Part shown: piece by piece, positions 1-7,157 of the stretch
Layout of the letters: each line of letters starts with the position of its first letter
How positions within the stretch are numbered: position 1 is the first letter of the stretch
Assembly (NCBI GenBank): GCA_046728075.1
Contig: JBKPDV010000088.1
Span: 1-16,798 of the forward strand
From: JBKPDV01 sp046728075
GTDB taxonomy: Bacteria; Acidobacteriota; Thermoanaerobaculia; UBA5066; Gp7-AA6
Direction of reading: 5' to 3'
Length of the DNA: 16,798 nucleotides
The notes under the pieces: model-generated
The model's database searches: none
Seen by the model: only the letters and a program-made list of their open reading frames with translations
Told to the model about the DNA's origin: nothing
Made by a program: the position numbers and the translations under genes

Positions 1-792
1 AAGCAGATCCGCGTGCTGAAAGAAGCTGCCGACGTGGTAGTCCCCTAGGATCCCGTCTCCCAGCTCCAGGACGATCACGTCGGGATTGCGGGAGGCCAAC
101 TCCCCGAGGATCGCGCGCGCGTAGGGCGCGAGGTCCGCGACGCGCGCCGTCGACGGAAGTCCGCAATCGAGAAACGAGAGCGTCGCGAAGGCGCCGTGAT
201 CCTCCATGTCGAGCGTGTCCCTCAGCGCGGCGACCCCCGAAAGCTTGGCCGCGGCGACCCGCGTGCCGGACTGCGCGAAGCGCTTGACGATTTCCGAGGC
301 GGCGGCGGTCTTGCCCGCGCTCATGCACGTCCCCGCGACGACGACCAGAGGCGGGCAAGCGGGCAAGTCCTCGCGCGGAGGGATCGCGTTCCTCGCGATG
401 TTGGCCGGGAAACCGTCCATCATCACGGCGCCCAGAACCTCGACCTCGAGAGGCGATCCCACGTCCGGATTCTTCCCGATGCAGATTCCGAGCACTCCTC
501 CGATGTTCAGAACGTGGATGGTGTCCCCGACGTGAATCGAGTCGGGGATCGTGCCGACGAAGCCCTTCAAGGCCCGCCGATAGCCGAGCGTGCCGGCCAT
601 CACGTCCCCTTTGTTGATCTTGGCCATGCGGCCGGTCGTCAGCTCGAGCCGGTCGTACACGCTCTTCTCCATCAACGCGCGGACGGCCAGAACGTTGCCC
701 TCTTTCGCCTCGACGTGAGGCGAGATCTCCACCTCCCGCGGAAGGGCGAGTCGCGCCGTGGAAGAGGCGATCTTGTCCAGGATGATGCTCAT
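1..792 (-). CDS. P-loop NTPase of the DTBS/DUF1611-like kind, C-terminus off the left edge
   Basis: Partial gene: 264 codons are read from the ATG at 792 to the window edge with no stop. The ATG overlaps the argG stop as ATGA, which implies translational coupling. Residues about 24-130 look like a small all-beta domain (phrases such as GDVMAGTLGYRRALKGFVG and LNIGGVLGICIG). A Rossmann-like P-loop domain follows, with a Walker-A motif GTCMSAGKT at residues 154-162. Its G-x5-GKT spacing is that of dethiobiotin synthetase, CobB/MobB and DUF1611 proteins rather than the commoner G-x4-GKT. VIVLELGDGILGDY near the visible end has the place of a Walker-B/switch strand. I do not recognise a named family and assign no reaction. 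Context suggests a role connected to arginine or glutamate metabolism, but that is inference from coupling alone. Confidence 0.8.
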   Translation of the reverse strand, partial: MSIILDKIASSTARLALPREVEISPHVEAKEGNVLAVRALMEKSVYDRLELTTGRMAKINKGDVMAGTLGYRRALKGFVGTIPDSIHVGDTIHVLNIGGVLGICIGKNPDVGSPLEVEVLGAVMMDGFPANIARNAIPPREDLPACPPLVVVAGTCMSAGKTAAASEIVKRFAQSGTRVAAAKLSGVAALRDTLDMEDHGAFATLSFLDCGLPSTARVADLAPYARAILGELASRNPDVIVLELGDGILGDYHVGSFFQHADLL

Positions 793-2003
793 GCCTTCCG
801 CCGGGGCCCTCGCGCCAGAGCGGCCAGCATGCCGGGCAGGGCGAGAGTTTTGCCGACTCCGCGCGCCTCCGCCGGCGAGAGGTAGGCGTTGGATTCTCCG
901 TAGCGGACCACCGCCGGCTGTAGAAGCGTGTGTGGGCTGCGCACACCGAGGACTTCGATCCGTCCGGGCGTCCAACGCACCCTCGCCTCCCCCGTCACGC
1001 GAGACTGGGTCGCGCGCAGATACGCGGCCGCGTCGGCGGCTGCCGGATCGAACGGGAGCCCCTCATGAAGGAGCCGCCCGTAGGTCGCCGCCACGGCATC
1101 CTTCAACTGACGCTGCTCTTTAGTCAACACCAGCTTCTCCAGCTCCGCGTGCGCCGCGATCAACGTCAGCGCTGCGGGAGCCTCGAACACGATCCGCCCC
1201 TTGGCGCCGAGGATCGTATCTCCCAGATGGACGCCGCGGCCGGCGGCATAGGTCCGGCCGATTGCGTTCAACCTCTCGACGAGCGTCAAAGGAGCAAGCA
1301 AGCGGCCGTCGAGAGACGCCGGGCGCCCGGCGCGAAACCCGATCACGCCGACGCGAGGCTTGCGGGGAGCGCGAGCCAAAGTCGCCCCCGGAAAGAGCTC
1401 CTCGGGCGGCAGCTCCCAGGGATCGTGGGTTTCCCCCCCGCCGATCGTCGTGCCCCAGAGCCCTTCGTTGATCGAGTAGCGGGTGGTCCTGGCCGGAATC
1501 GTCACACCGAAGCGGGCCAGGTACGCCGTCTCCTCTTCTCGGCTGACGCCCAGATCGCGGATGGGCGCGCGGACCTCGATCTCCGGGGCGAGAACGCGAA
1601 GCGCGGCGTCGAAGCGGAACTGATCGTTGCCGGCGGCCGTGGAACCGTGGATGATCGCGGAGGCTTTCGCGCGGCGGGCGTAGGCGGCCACGGCCTGGGC
1701 CTGGACGGCCCGCTCGGCCGCGACCGAGAGAGGGTAGACGCCGCCGCGCAGGACATTTCCGAAGAGGAGGGGCAAGGCATAGTTCTCAAATACGTCGCGC
1801 CGGCCATCTGAGAAGAGATGCTTCTCGACTCCCGCCATCCGCGCCCGCGAGGCGATCGTCCGCTTTTCCGCCGCGGAAAATCCTCCCGTGTCCACCGTGA
1901 CCGCATGGACGCGGCTTCCCTCCTCGCGCAGAAGGACTGCGCAGTAGGTGGTGTCGAGACCACCGGAAAAGGCGACGCACACGACCGGCGAGCGGCGTTT
2001 CAT
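789..2003 (-). CDS. argG: argininosuccinate synthase, short Bacteroidetes-type
   Basis: Joins citrulline and aspartate with ATP to give argininosuccinate, the penultimate step of arginine synthesis, in the cytoplasm. The 404-aa protein opens with the PP-loop AFSGGLDTTYC at residues 12-22, the ATP pyrophosphatase signature. FGNVLRGGVYPLSV, the nucleotide/citrulline-site phrase HGSTAAGNDQFRFD, and YSINEGLWGTTIGG are typical of the branch common in Bacteroidetes, which differs from the E. coli type. The length is normal for this branch. In Bacteroidetes the carbamoylation step uses acylated ornithine, so the host may do the same (inference). The start ATG gives the family N-terminus, but only a weak ribosome site precedes it. 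Downstream it is coupled by ATGA overlap to the P-loop NTPase gene. Confidence 0.93.
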   Translation of the reverse strand: MKRRSPVVCVAFSGGLDTTYCAVLLREEGSRVHAVTVDTGGFSAAEKRTIASRARMAGVEKHLFSDGRRDVFENYALPLLFGNVLRGGVYPLSVAAERAVQAQAVAAYARRAKASAIIHGSTAAGNDQFRFDAALRVLAPEIEVRAPIRDLGVSREEETAYLARFGVTIPARTTRYSINEGLWGTTIGGGETHDPWELPPEELFPGATLARAPRKPRVGVIGFRAGRPASLDGRLLAPLTLVERLNAIGRTYAAGRGVHLGDTILGAKGRIVFEAPAALTLIAAHAELEKLVLTKEQRQLKDAVAATYGRLLHEGLPFDPAAADAAAYLRATQSRVTGEARVRWTPGRIEVLGVRSPHTLLQPAVVRYGESNAYLSPAEARGVGKTLALPGMLAALARGPRRKA

Positions 2004-2033
2004 GAGGCGGCGGCTGAGTGGGGGTTTACGGGA

Positions 2034-2219
2034 CTAAAGCGCCGGCGCCATGGAGGTAGCCCTCCTGGCCCGGGCGCGTCGGGCGAGCCTCTCCGGCGAA
2101 CCGAACCGCGCGGCGAAGATCGCAGTCATCATGGGGCGAATACGTTGGGCCAACCAGACCGGCTTGTCAAGACTTTTTCTTGGCTCGCTCCGCGAAGCGT
2201 CGAGCGCGAAGCGGATCAT
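2034..2219 (-). CDS. possible coupled small ORF, 61 aa, unknown
   Basis: This fills most of the gap between the kinase stop and argG. Its ATG overlaps the kinase TGA as ATGA, and AGGAG lies just upstream inside the kinase gene, as expected for a coupled gene. The product would be a basic, Arg-rich 61-aa protein with no membrane segment or motif I recognise. Against it: third-position GC is lower than in the neighbours, and a perfect TTGACA hexamer (minus strand, 2170-2165) lies inside it, which suggests that part of the stretch is the argG promoter region instead. I could not find a convincing -10 box 16-19 bases beyond the TTGACA. Treat as unproven. Confidence 0.27.
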   Translation of the reverse strand: MIRFALDASRSEPRKSLDKPVWLAQRIRPMMTAIFAARFGSPERLARRARARRATSMAPAL

Positions 2220-4249
2220 TGCTCCTGGCAGGACTTGACGAAGATCGAGTTCTCCCACGCGTCCCCCCGGCGAGTTTCCACGACCCGGAAGGCCTTCCTG
2301 TATGTCTCGCCCGCACTCATGACGCGAGGCTTTCGGTAGATCTCGAGCGACCCGCCCGCGTCGATCGGATTCAGTGGAACCCCGGCGATCGGCTGGAAGC
2401 CTCCCCGGACCGCCGGAGAGGACTCCTCCACTCGGCTCAACCGGAAGGTCTGATCTCCTCCGTTGACGAACCGGGCCACTATCGTGAACTCCTGTCCCTC
2501 CAGCGGCTCCTCCGGCAAGATCGAGATGCGGATGTTGATGAGAGCCGCATCTTCCCTCAGCGCGATCGGCGCGGATTCTTTGAAGCCGGGCGGCACCTCT
2601 TTCGAGACGCCGGGAATGTAGGCCGTCCGCCCGATTTCCGCGCAGAAATGCATCCTGGGCCCTTTCGACCCCGGGACACTCACGGGCGGAACGATCTGGG
2701 CGACTTTCACCGTGGGCTCCCGCTTGTCGGGCCTTGCCCGATCCTCGCGCCTGGTCGGCCGGGCCGCGGCCGTCGGCCGAGCCTCCGCGATCGGAGCGGT
2801 GGTGGGCAGGACGGGCGCTGCGGTCGGCTGCACGTTCACGACCGGGATCGATGTCGGAGCCGAGGGACTTTCGGCCAGCGCGGGCGTCGCAGCCACCGAA
2901 GTCGGCCGGGGCATGATCGGAGCGACATCGCTTCCGCGGCTGCGGCTCGAGACGAACGTAGCGACCACGATCCCGATCACGACGAGAGCCGCCGCGCCCA
3001 CAGCCGCGAGTACGTAACCCATCATGGGACTTCGGCGAGGCTCGGGGAGGGCACCTGCTCCGGAGCCCGAGGGAGCTCCGCGGGTCCCCCGCGGTCCCGC
3101 GTAGGCCATCGTCTTTTCATCCCCGCGCATCTGCCCGCTTGTTGCCGTGCGGGTCGGTTGCGGAGTGGTATCCGCTCCCATGCGCGCGATGGTTTTCTGA
3201 ACGTGCAGGTCGGTCGCCTCGAGAGGCCGAATCGAAATCTCGGAAACGCGGAACTTCGACTGCAGAGTCCGTTGCACGCTCGAGCTGACGCCCGGGTTGG
3301 CCGCCGCGGCCGCCTTGCGGGCCGCTTCGATGGCGCGTCTCACGTATTGATTGACCTGATCGGGCGTCTCCGGGTTCGCCTCGCTGGCCGGCAGGGCCTC
3401 GATCGCCCGGGAAAAATCGGGAGCGTTCGCATAGCGGTCTTCCGGTTTCGTCTGCAGCGCTTGGAGGATCGTGCCGCGCAGGACCGCCCCAAGGCGGCTC
3501 TGAGGATCGCTTTGCGTGAACGGCATCGGCGGCTTGTGGAGGCGCGCCGTGAGAATGTCCTGGAGGCTTCCCCCGCCATAGGGGCAGATCCCGGTGAGCG
3601 CCTCATAGAGGACGACGCCGAAGGAGAAGAGATCGCTGCGGCCGTCGATTGCGGCGGAGCTGGCTTTGCGGGTCAGCTGCTCGGGCGAGGCGTAGCGGAG
3701 CTTGCCGATGAACTCGTCGCCGGCCGTCAGCTGCTCCTGCTCCTCGGAGCGCTGAAGCTTCGCGATCCCCAGGTCGATCAGCTTGGCCTGAAGGGTCCCA
3801 TCCTCCTCCTGGGTCATCATGATGTTGTCCGGCGCGATGTCGCGGTGGATGATCCCCTTGCGGTGCAGGTAGTCCAGCGCCGAGAGGCACTGGCGGGACA
3901 GGTAGAGGCCGAGGGAGACGGGCAGCGCGCCGCAATTGCGGATCATGTCCCGGACATTGATGCCGTCGATGTATTCCATGACCATGTACGCGGTGCCTTC
4001 TTCGTCCACGAAGAAGTCGTAGAAGCTCACGATGTTTGTGTGCTTCAGCCGCGTCGCCATCTGCGCCTCGCGCAGGAAGCGCTTGCGCTGCTCCGCGCTC
4101 TCGGCGACCTCCGGGCGCATAACCTTGATGATCCGGATCTCGTCGAGCAGGCGGTGGCGCACCATGTAGATGGCGCCCATTCCTCCCTCGCGGACCTTCC
4201 CCAGGACCTCGTATTTGCCTTCGATCGCGCTGCCGGGATCGGTGCTCAT
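2216..4249 (-). CDS. transmembrane Ser/Thr protein kinase with extracytoplasmic beta-rich domain
   Basis: A 677-aa bacterial Hanks-type kinase. The cytoplasmic kinase domain spans residues 13-285: glycine loop VREGGMGAIY (19-28), ATP-anchoring Lys42, helix-C Glu61, catalytic HRD (135-137) with Asn142, metal-binding Asp159, SPE (188-190) and DGRSD (202-206). The catalytic loop reads HRDIAPDN instead of HRDLKPEN, and the metal motif is DLG instead of DFG. A Thr/Ala/Pro-rich juxtamembrane stretch leads to one membrane helix (about 411-433). A Pro/Thr-rich spacer (440-525) follows, then an outer domain of about 145 residues that looks beta-rich. Cys535 and Cys674 could pair as a disulfide. The start at 4249 was chosen because GAGAGGG lies at ribosome-site distance and the kinase fold begins 12 residues later; the frame is open further upstream but codes for no recognisable domain. 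It is divergent from the efflux operon. Its substrate and ligand are unknown. Confidence 0.9.
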   Translation of the reverse strand: MSTDPGSAIEGKYEVLGKVREGGMGAIYMVRHRLLDEIRIIKVMRPEVAESAEQRKRFLREAQMATRLKHTNIVSFYDFFVDEEGTAYMVMEYIDGINVRDMIRNCGALPVSLGLYLSRQCLSALDYLHRKGIIHRDIAPDNIMMTQEEDGTLQAKLIDLGIAKLQRSEEQEQLTAGDEFIGKLRYASPEQLTRKASSAAIDGRSDLFSFGVVLYEALTGICPYGGGSLQDILTARLHKPPMPFTQSDPQSRLGAVLRGTILQALQTKPEDRYANAPDFSRAIEALPASEANPETPDQVNQYVRRAIEAARKAAAAANPGVSSSVQRTLQSKFRVSEISIRPLEATDLHVQKTIARMGADTTPQPTRTATSGQMRGDEKTMAYAGPRGTRGAPSGSGAGALPEPRRSPMMGYVLAAVGAAALVVIGIVVATFVSSRSRGSDVAPIMPRPTSVAATPALAESPSAPTSIPVVNVQPTAAPVLPTTAPIAEARPTAAARPTRREDRARPDKREPTVKVAQIVPPVSVPGSKGPRMHFCAEIGRTAYIPGVSKEVPPGFKESAPIALREDAALINIRISILPEEPLEGQEFTIVARFVNGGDQTFRLSRVEESSPAVRGGFQPIAGVPLNPIDAGGSLEIYRKPRVMSAGETYRKAFRVVETRRGDAWENSIFVKSCQEQ

Positions 4250-4470
4250 GCGCCCTCTCGAAAGAGGCAACGGTGCGGAGGGAGGCCGGCGCCTGCCGGT
4301 CCGACAAGGGCCGCCGGCGGCCGGGACCTCGAGAAAACTCGGTTCACGGGTCTTCAATATATCCCCGAACGGGCCGGGCGGCCGCCCGGCGCAGCCGGCC
4401 TCCGGGATCATTCACTTTCCGGAGGAGCCGTTTAGGGTTTAAGGTTCAGGATTCAAGAGTGAGACAGAGC
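4250..4470. promoter_or_regulatory. divergent intergenic region rich in palindromes
   Basis: This spans the starts of the kinase (minus) and the permease operon (plus). It contains a 14-bp perfect palindrome (4309-4322, GGCCGCCGGCGGCC), an 18-bp perfect palindrome (4373-4390, half-site GCCGGGCGG) and 7-bp inverted arms CCTCCGG/CCGGAGG (4399-4405 and 4419-4425). An AT-rich island at about 4353-4362 reads TATATT on the minus strand, close to a -10 consensus, and could belong to the kinase promoter, but no -35 match is visible. A degenerate heptamer array (4431-4458) precedes the permease start. The palindromes could be operators or RNA hairpins; no known regulator motif is recognised. Confidence 0.5.
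4431..4458. repeat. degenerate 7-bp tandem array (TTYARGR x4)
   Basis: Four consecutive heptamers, TTTAGGG, TTTAAGG, TTCAGGA and TTCAAGA, fit the pattern TTYARGR and end 12 bases before the permease ATG. The array is AT-richer than its surroundings and lies in the untranslated leader of the efflux operon. Confidence 0.55.
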
Positions 4471-5748
4471 ATGACTCGTGGGCCCTTCCCTCCGCCTCCG
4501 GCCTCGAATCTCCGTCCGTCGGCGTGGCTCTCTCGCGCCGATCTCCGCCGAGCTTTCGAGATGGCTCTGGACGCGATCCGGGTCGATGGAGTTCGGACCC
4601 GAGCCGCGATCGTCGCCCTGGCTCTCTCGATGGCGATCGTCGTCTGCCTGACAACACTGGTCGAGCGCGGGCGGGCCGCCACGATTCGGGCGCTCGAGCG
4701 CGCCGGACTCAAGAACGTGTACCTGGTCGCCCATCCGGGCCCGAGCGGGGGCCCGCCGGCCATCCCTCTGACGAGCGCGGACGCCGACCGATTGCGGCCG
4801 CTTGCTCCCGTCCGGGCAACAGTCGCCTTCCGGCTCCAGCGCTATTCGATGACGGCGCGCGGCAATCCCTTCACCGCTCCTGTGTACGCGGTTTCCGGCT
4901 CTCTCTCGGAGGTGTTCGGCGCGCGGGTCCGCTCGGGGCGGTTGCTCGGAGATCTCGACGTCGCCCGCCAGAGCCCCTACTGCCTCGTCGGCAGGGAGGT
5001 GGCGAGGACGGCTGGTTTGCCGGTCGCCGTGGGCAGCATCGTCAATGCCGGAAGCCGGACCTACGAGATCGTCGGCGAGATCGATGAAGCTCCGGCGGAA
5101 GGCGCGTCCGCCGGAGAGATTCCGGCTCTGGACTGGAGCCGCGCTGTCGTCGTTCCGCTCGGAACCGAGCCCGCGGCGGCTCCGGAAACGCTCGGGCGCT
5201 ACCCTCTGGACCTCGTGGTGATGGCGATGCCGAGCGCGTCCGCGGCCGCGGCCGCCGTCCGCCTCTTCGAGCGGATCGACTCCGACCGCTACGGCGCCCG
5301 GGGAGCCGTCCGCATCGCCTCTCCGATGCAGACGCTCGCACAATACCGGCAGACGCGAAGGACGTTCGATCGGATCGTCTGGCTCGTCGGGTTGCTGACC
5401 GCGGGGTCGGCGGTCTTCGGCATCTCCAACCTGCTTTCCGCCTCCGTCCTCGCGCGGCGCAAGGAGATCGGCCTGCGCCGGGCGGTCGGGGCTCGCGCCG
5501 AGGACATCGTCCTGCAATTCCAGGCCGAAGGCGTTCTGCTCGGTCTCTTCGGGGGAGCGCTCGGGCTGGTTTCGGGGCTCGCCATCAGCCTGGCGACCGT
5601 CGACCGGTCCGCCTCGGGATCTTCCCTCTCGCTTCTTTCCTTCTCCGCCCTGGCGATACTCTGCGTCGTGATCGGCATTCTCACGGGCATTCGCCCCTCC
5701 CAGAGAGCCGCGCGCATCGATCCCGCGCAGGCGTTGAGGGAAGGATGA
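4471..5748 (+). CDS. MacB/FtsX-type ABC transporter permease
   Basis: A 425-aa inner-membrane permease of the MacB/FtsX (type VII ABC) class. It shows the class topology: one membrane helix near residues 45-64, a large periplasmic domain (about 65-300) with short beta-strand phrases, then three C-terminal helices (about 301-326, 351-375 and 389-405). The signatures ARRKEIGLRRAVGAR after the second helix and RAARIDPAQALREG at the C-terminus are typical. In MacAB-TolC such permeases act as ATP-driven mechanotransmitters that move substrate from the periplasm through the outer-membrane channel. First gene of a three-gene operon; its TGA overlaps the next ATG. Start at 4471 is preceded only by a weak purine run (GAGACAGAG). 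The ATG at 4561 would leave an unusually short N-terminus but cannot be excluded. No nucleotide-binding subunit is encoded adjacently. Confidence 0.88.
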   Translation: MTRGPFPPPPASNLRPSAWLSRADLRRAFEMALDAIRVDGVRTRAAIVALALSMAIVVCLTTLVERGRAATIRALERAGLKNVYLVAHPGPSGGPPAIPLTSADADRLRPLAPVRATVAFRLQRYSMTARGNPFTAPVYAVSGSLSEVFGARVRSGRLLGDLDVARQSPYCLVGREVARTAGLPVAVGSIVNAGSRTYEIVGEIDEAPAEGASAGEIPALDWSRAVVVPLGTEPAAAPETLGRYPLDLVVMAMPSASAAAAAVRLFERIDSDRYGARGAVRIASPMQTLAQYRQTRRTFDRIVWLVGLLTAGSAVFGISNLLSASVLARRKEIGLRRAVGARAEDIVLQFQAEGVLLGLFGGALGLVSGLAISLATVDRSASGSSLSLLSFSALAILCVVIGILTGIRPSQRAARIDPAQALREG

Positions 5749-7157
5749 GAATCCTTCTCTTCTTGGTCGCCCCTCTTCTGCTCGGCGCCACGAACGACAT
5801 TCTGCAGCCTCGCCTGCCGCCCGAGCCCGTCCTGACGATCGGCGAGGTGCTGCGGGCCGCGATGGAGCGCAACCCCGATCTCTTGAACGTCCTCGACGCG
5901 CTGCGCACCGCCCGGGTGGCCGAGCTCGGTGTCGCCTCGACGTTCCTCCCGCAGGTCTCCCCCTTCTACGCCACGGATCGCAGCCACGATTCCAGCGTGC
6001 GGACGGATAGCTACGGGCTGACCGCTTCCGAGCTCTTCCCGTTCGGCACTCGGATCGACGGCGCCGCCATCGTGACGCGGGTTCCCGGCGATCCGGTGGA
6101 GAACCCTTATGGGTCCGACTACCGGGTCACCCTGACGCAGCCGCTTCTGCGGGGCGCCGATCCGGCGGTGACGCGCGAACCGCTTCGCCAGGCCCATCGC
6201 GCGACGATCTCGAACCAGCGCACGGTGGAAATCCAGCGGCGGCGGACCGTGCTGCTCGTCTATCAGACCTATCTCGGCATGGCGCGGGAGCAGGAAGCTT
6301 TGCACCTGGCCGCCGAGCGAAGCGAGCGGTCGACGAAGTTGACGGAGTTCTCGCGCGCCCGGTTCCAGGCGGGCAGCCTCTCGCGCCTGGACGTGCTGCG
6401 GGCGGAGCAGCAGGAAGCTTCCGCGGAGCTCGCGCGCAACGGCGCCAGCATCTCCGTCGAGGATTTTCGAGACGATCTGCGCCGCGCGGCCGGGCTGGGC
6501 CGCGATCTGCGCTTCCGGATCCGCTCGCCCGAGGAGCTCCCGTTGATCGAGCCCGACGAGGGAGAGGCGACCGAGGGTGTGCTCGACCACCGCCCGGAAG
6601 CCATCGAGGCGCGGGACCAGATCACCGACTCCGAGTTCGCTCTGCGGATTGCCAAGAGCCTCCAGCTTCCTTCTTTGGACGGGGTCTTGACCTACGAGGC
6701 GATCGGAGCCGGTTCCTCGACCGGCGAGGCGCTGCGCCCCCGCAACAACACGCTTCTCTTCGGGGTGCGATCGCAGTACGGACTCAACGCGACGATCCTT
6801 TACGCTCAGCGCCGCGAAGCGGAGATCGCGCTGGAGACCCGGCGCCGCAACTTCCAGGTCCTCGAGGAGGATCTGGTGCGCGAGGTGCGGCGGGCCTACC
6901 GGAGGCTCACACAGGCCGAGCACGATCACGAGATCGCCTCGCGAAACGCCGAGGTCGCTCGGCTGCAGGCGCAGGTGGCCCAGTTGCGCTTTGAAAAGGG
7001 GTTGTCGGACAATTTCAACGTCGTGGATGCGGAAAACCTCTGGAACTCGGCACGGCTCCTGGAGCTCGACTCGCGCATTGCCATCCTGCTCGCCCGCCTG
7101 GACTGCCTCTTCGCTTCTGGTCGGCTCGAGATTCCGCCGTTCCTCCAGCAGCGATGA
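5745..7157 (+). CDS. TolC-like outer-membrane efflux protein
   Basis: A 470-aa outer membrane factor of the OEP/TolC family, expected to form the trimeric outer-membrane channel of the efflux machine. The first 16 or so residues (MRILLFLVAPLLLGA) are a likely Sec signal peptide. Two internally similar halves follow. Each has long alpha-helical, Arg/Glu/Ala-rich stretches (for example 160-250 and 355-440), as in the TolC coiled-coil barrel. DYRVTLTQPLLRG near residue 125 and FEKGLSDNFNVVDAENLW near 420 are typical family phrases. It overlaps the permease stop by ATGA at its start and the adaptor start by ATGA at its end, so all three are probably translated from one mRNA. Confidence 0.9.
   Translation: MRILLFLVAPLLLGATNDILQPRLPPEPVLTIGEVLRAAMERNPDLLNVLDALRTARVAELGVASTFLPQVSPFYATDRSHDSSVRTDSYGLTASELFPFGTRIDGAAIVTRVPGDPVENPYGSDYRVTLTQPLLRGADPAVTREPLRQAHRATISNQRTVEIQRRRTVLLVYQTYLGMAREQEALHLAAERSERSTKLTEFSRARFQAGSLSRLDVLRAEQQEASAELARNGASISVEDFRDDLRRAAGLGRDLRFRIRSPEELPLIEPDEGEATEGVLDHRPEAIEARDQITDSEFALRIAKSLQLPSLDGVLTYEAIGAGSSTGEALRPRNNTLLFGVRSQYGLNATILYAQRREAEIALETRRRNFQVLEEDLVREVRRAYRRLTQAEHDHEIASRNAEVARLQAQVAQLRFEKGLSDNFNVVDAENLWNSARLLELDSRIAILLARLDCLFASGRLEIPPFLQQR

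Noticed and set aside
2180..4435. 751-aa open frame on the plus strand opposite the kinase
   Set aside because: It is a shadow frame. The minus strand has the full set of kinase motifs; long antisense frames are expected at this GC content and this one shows no domain.
4273..4470. Upstream extension of the permease to an ATG at 4273
   Set aside because: The added 66 residues are Arg/Pro-rich, read through palindromes and the heptamer array, and overlap the kinase promoter region.
6290..6421. Repeated AGCAGGAAGCTT-like words in the TolC-like gene
   Set aside because: Only a short match, explained by similar codon strings in helical Gln/Glu/Ala segments of the two halves.
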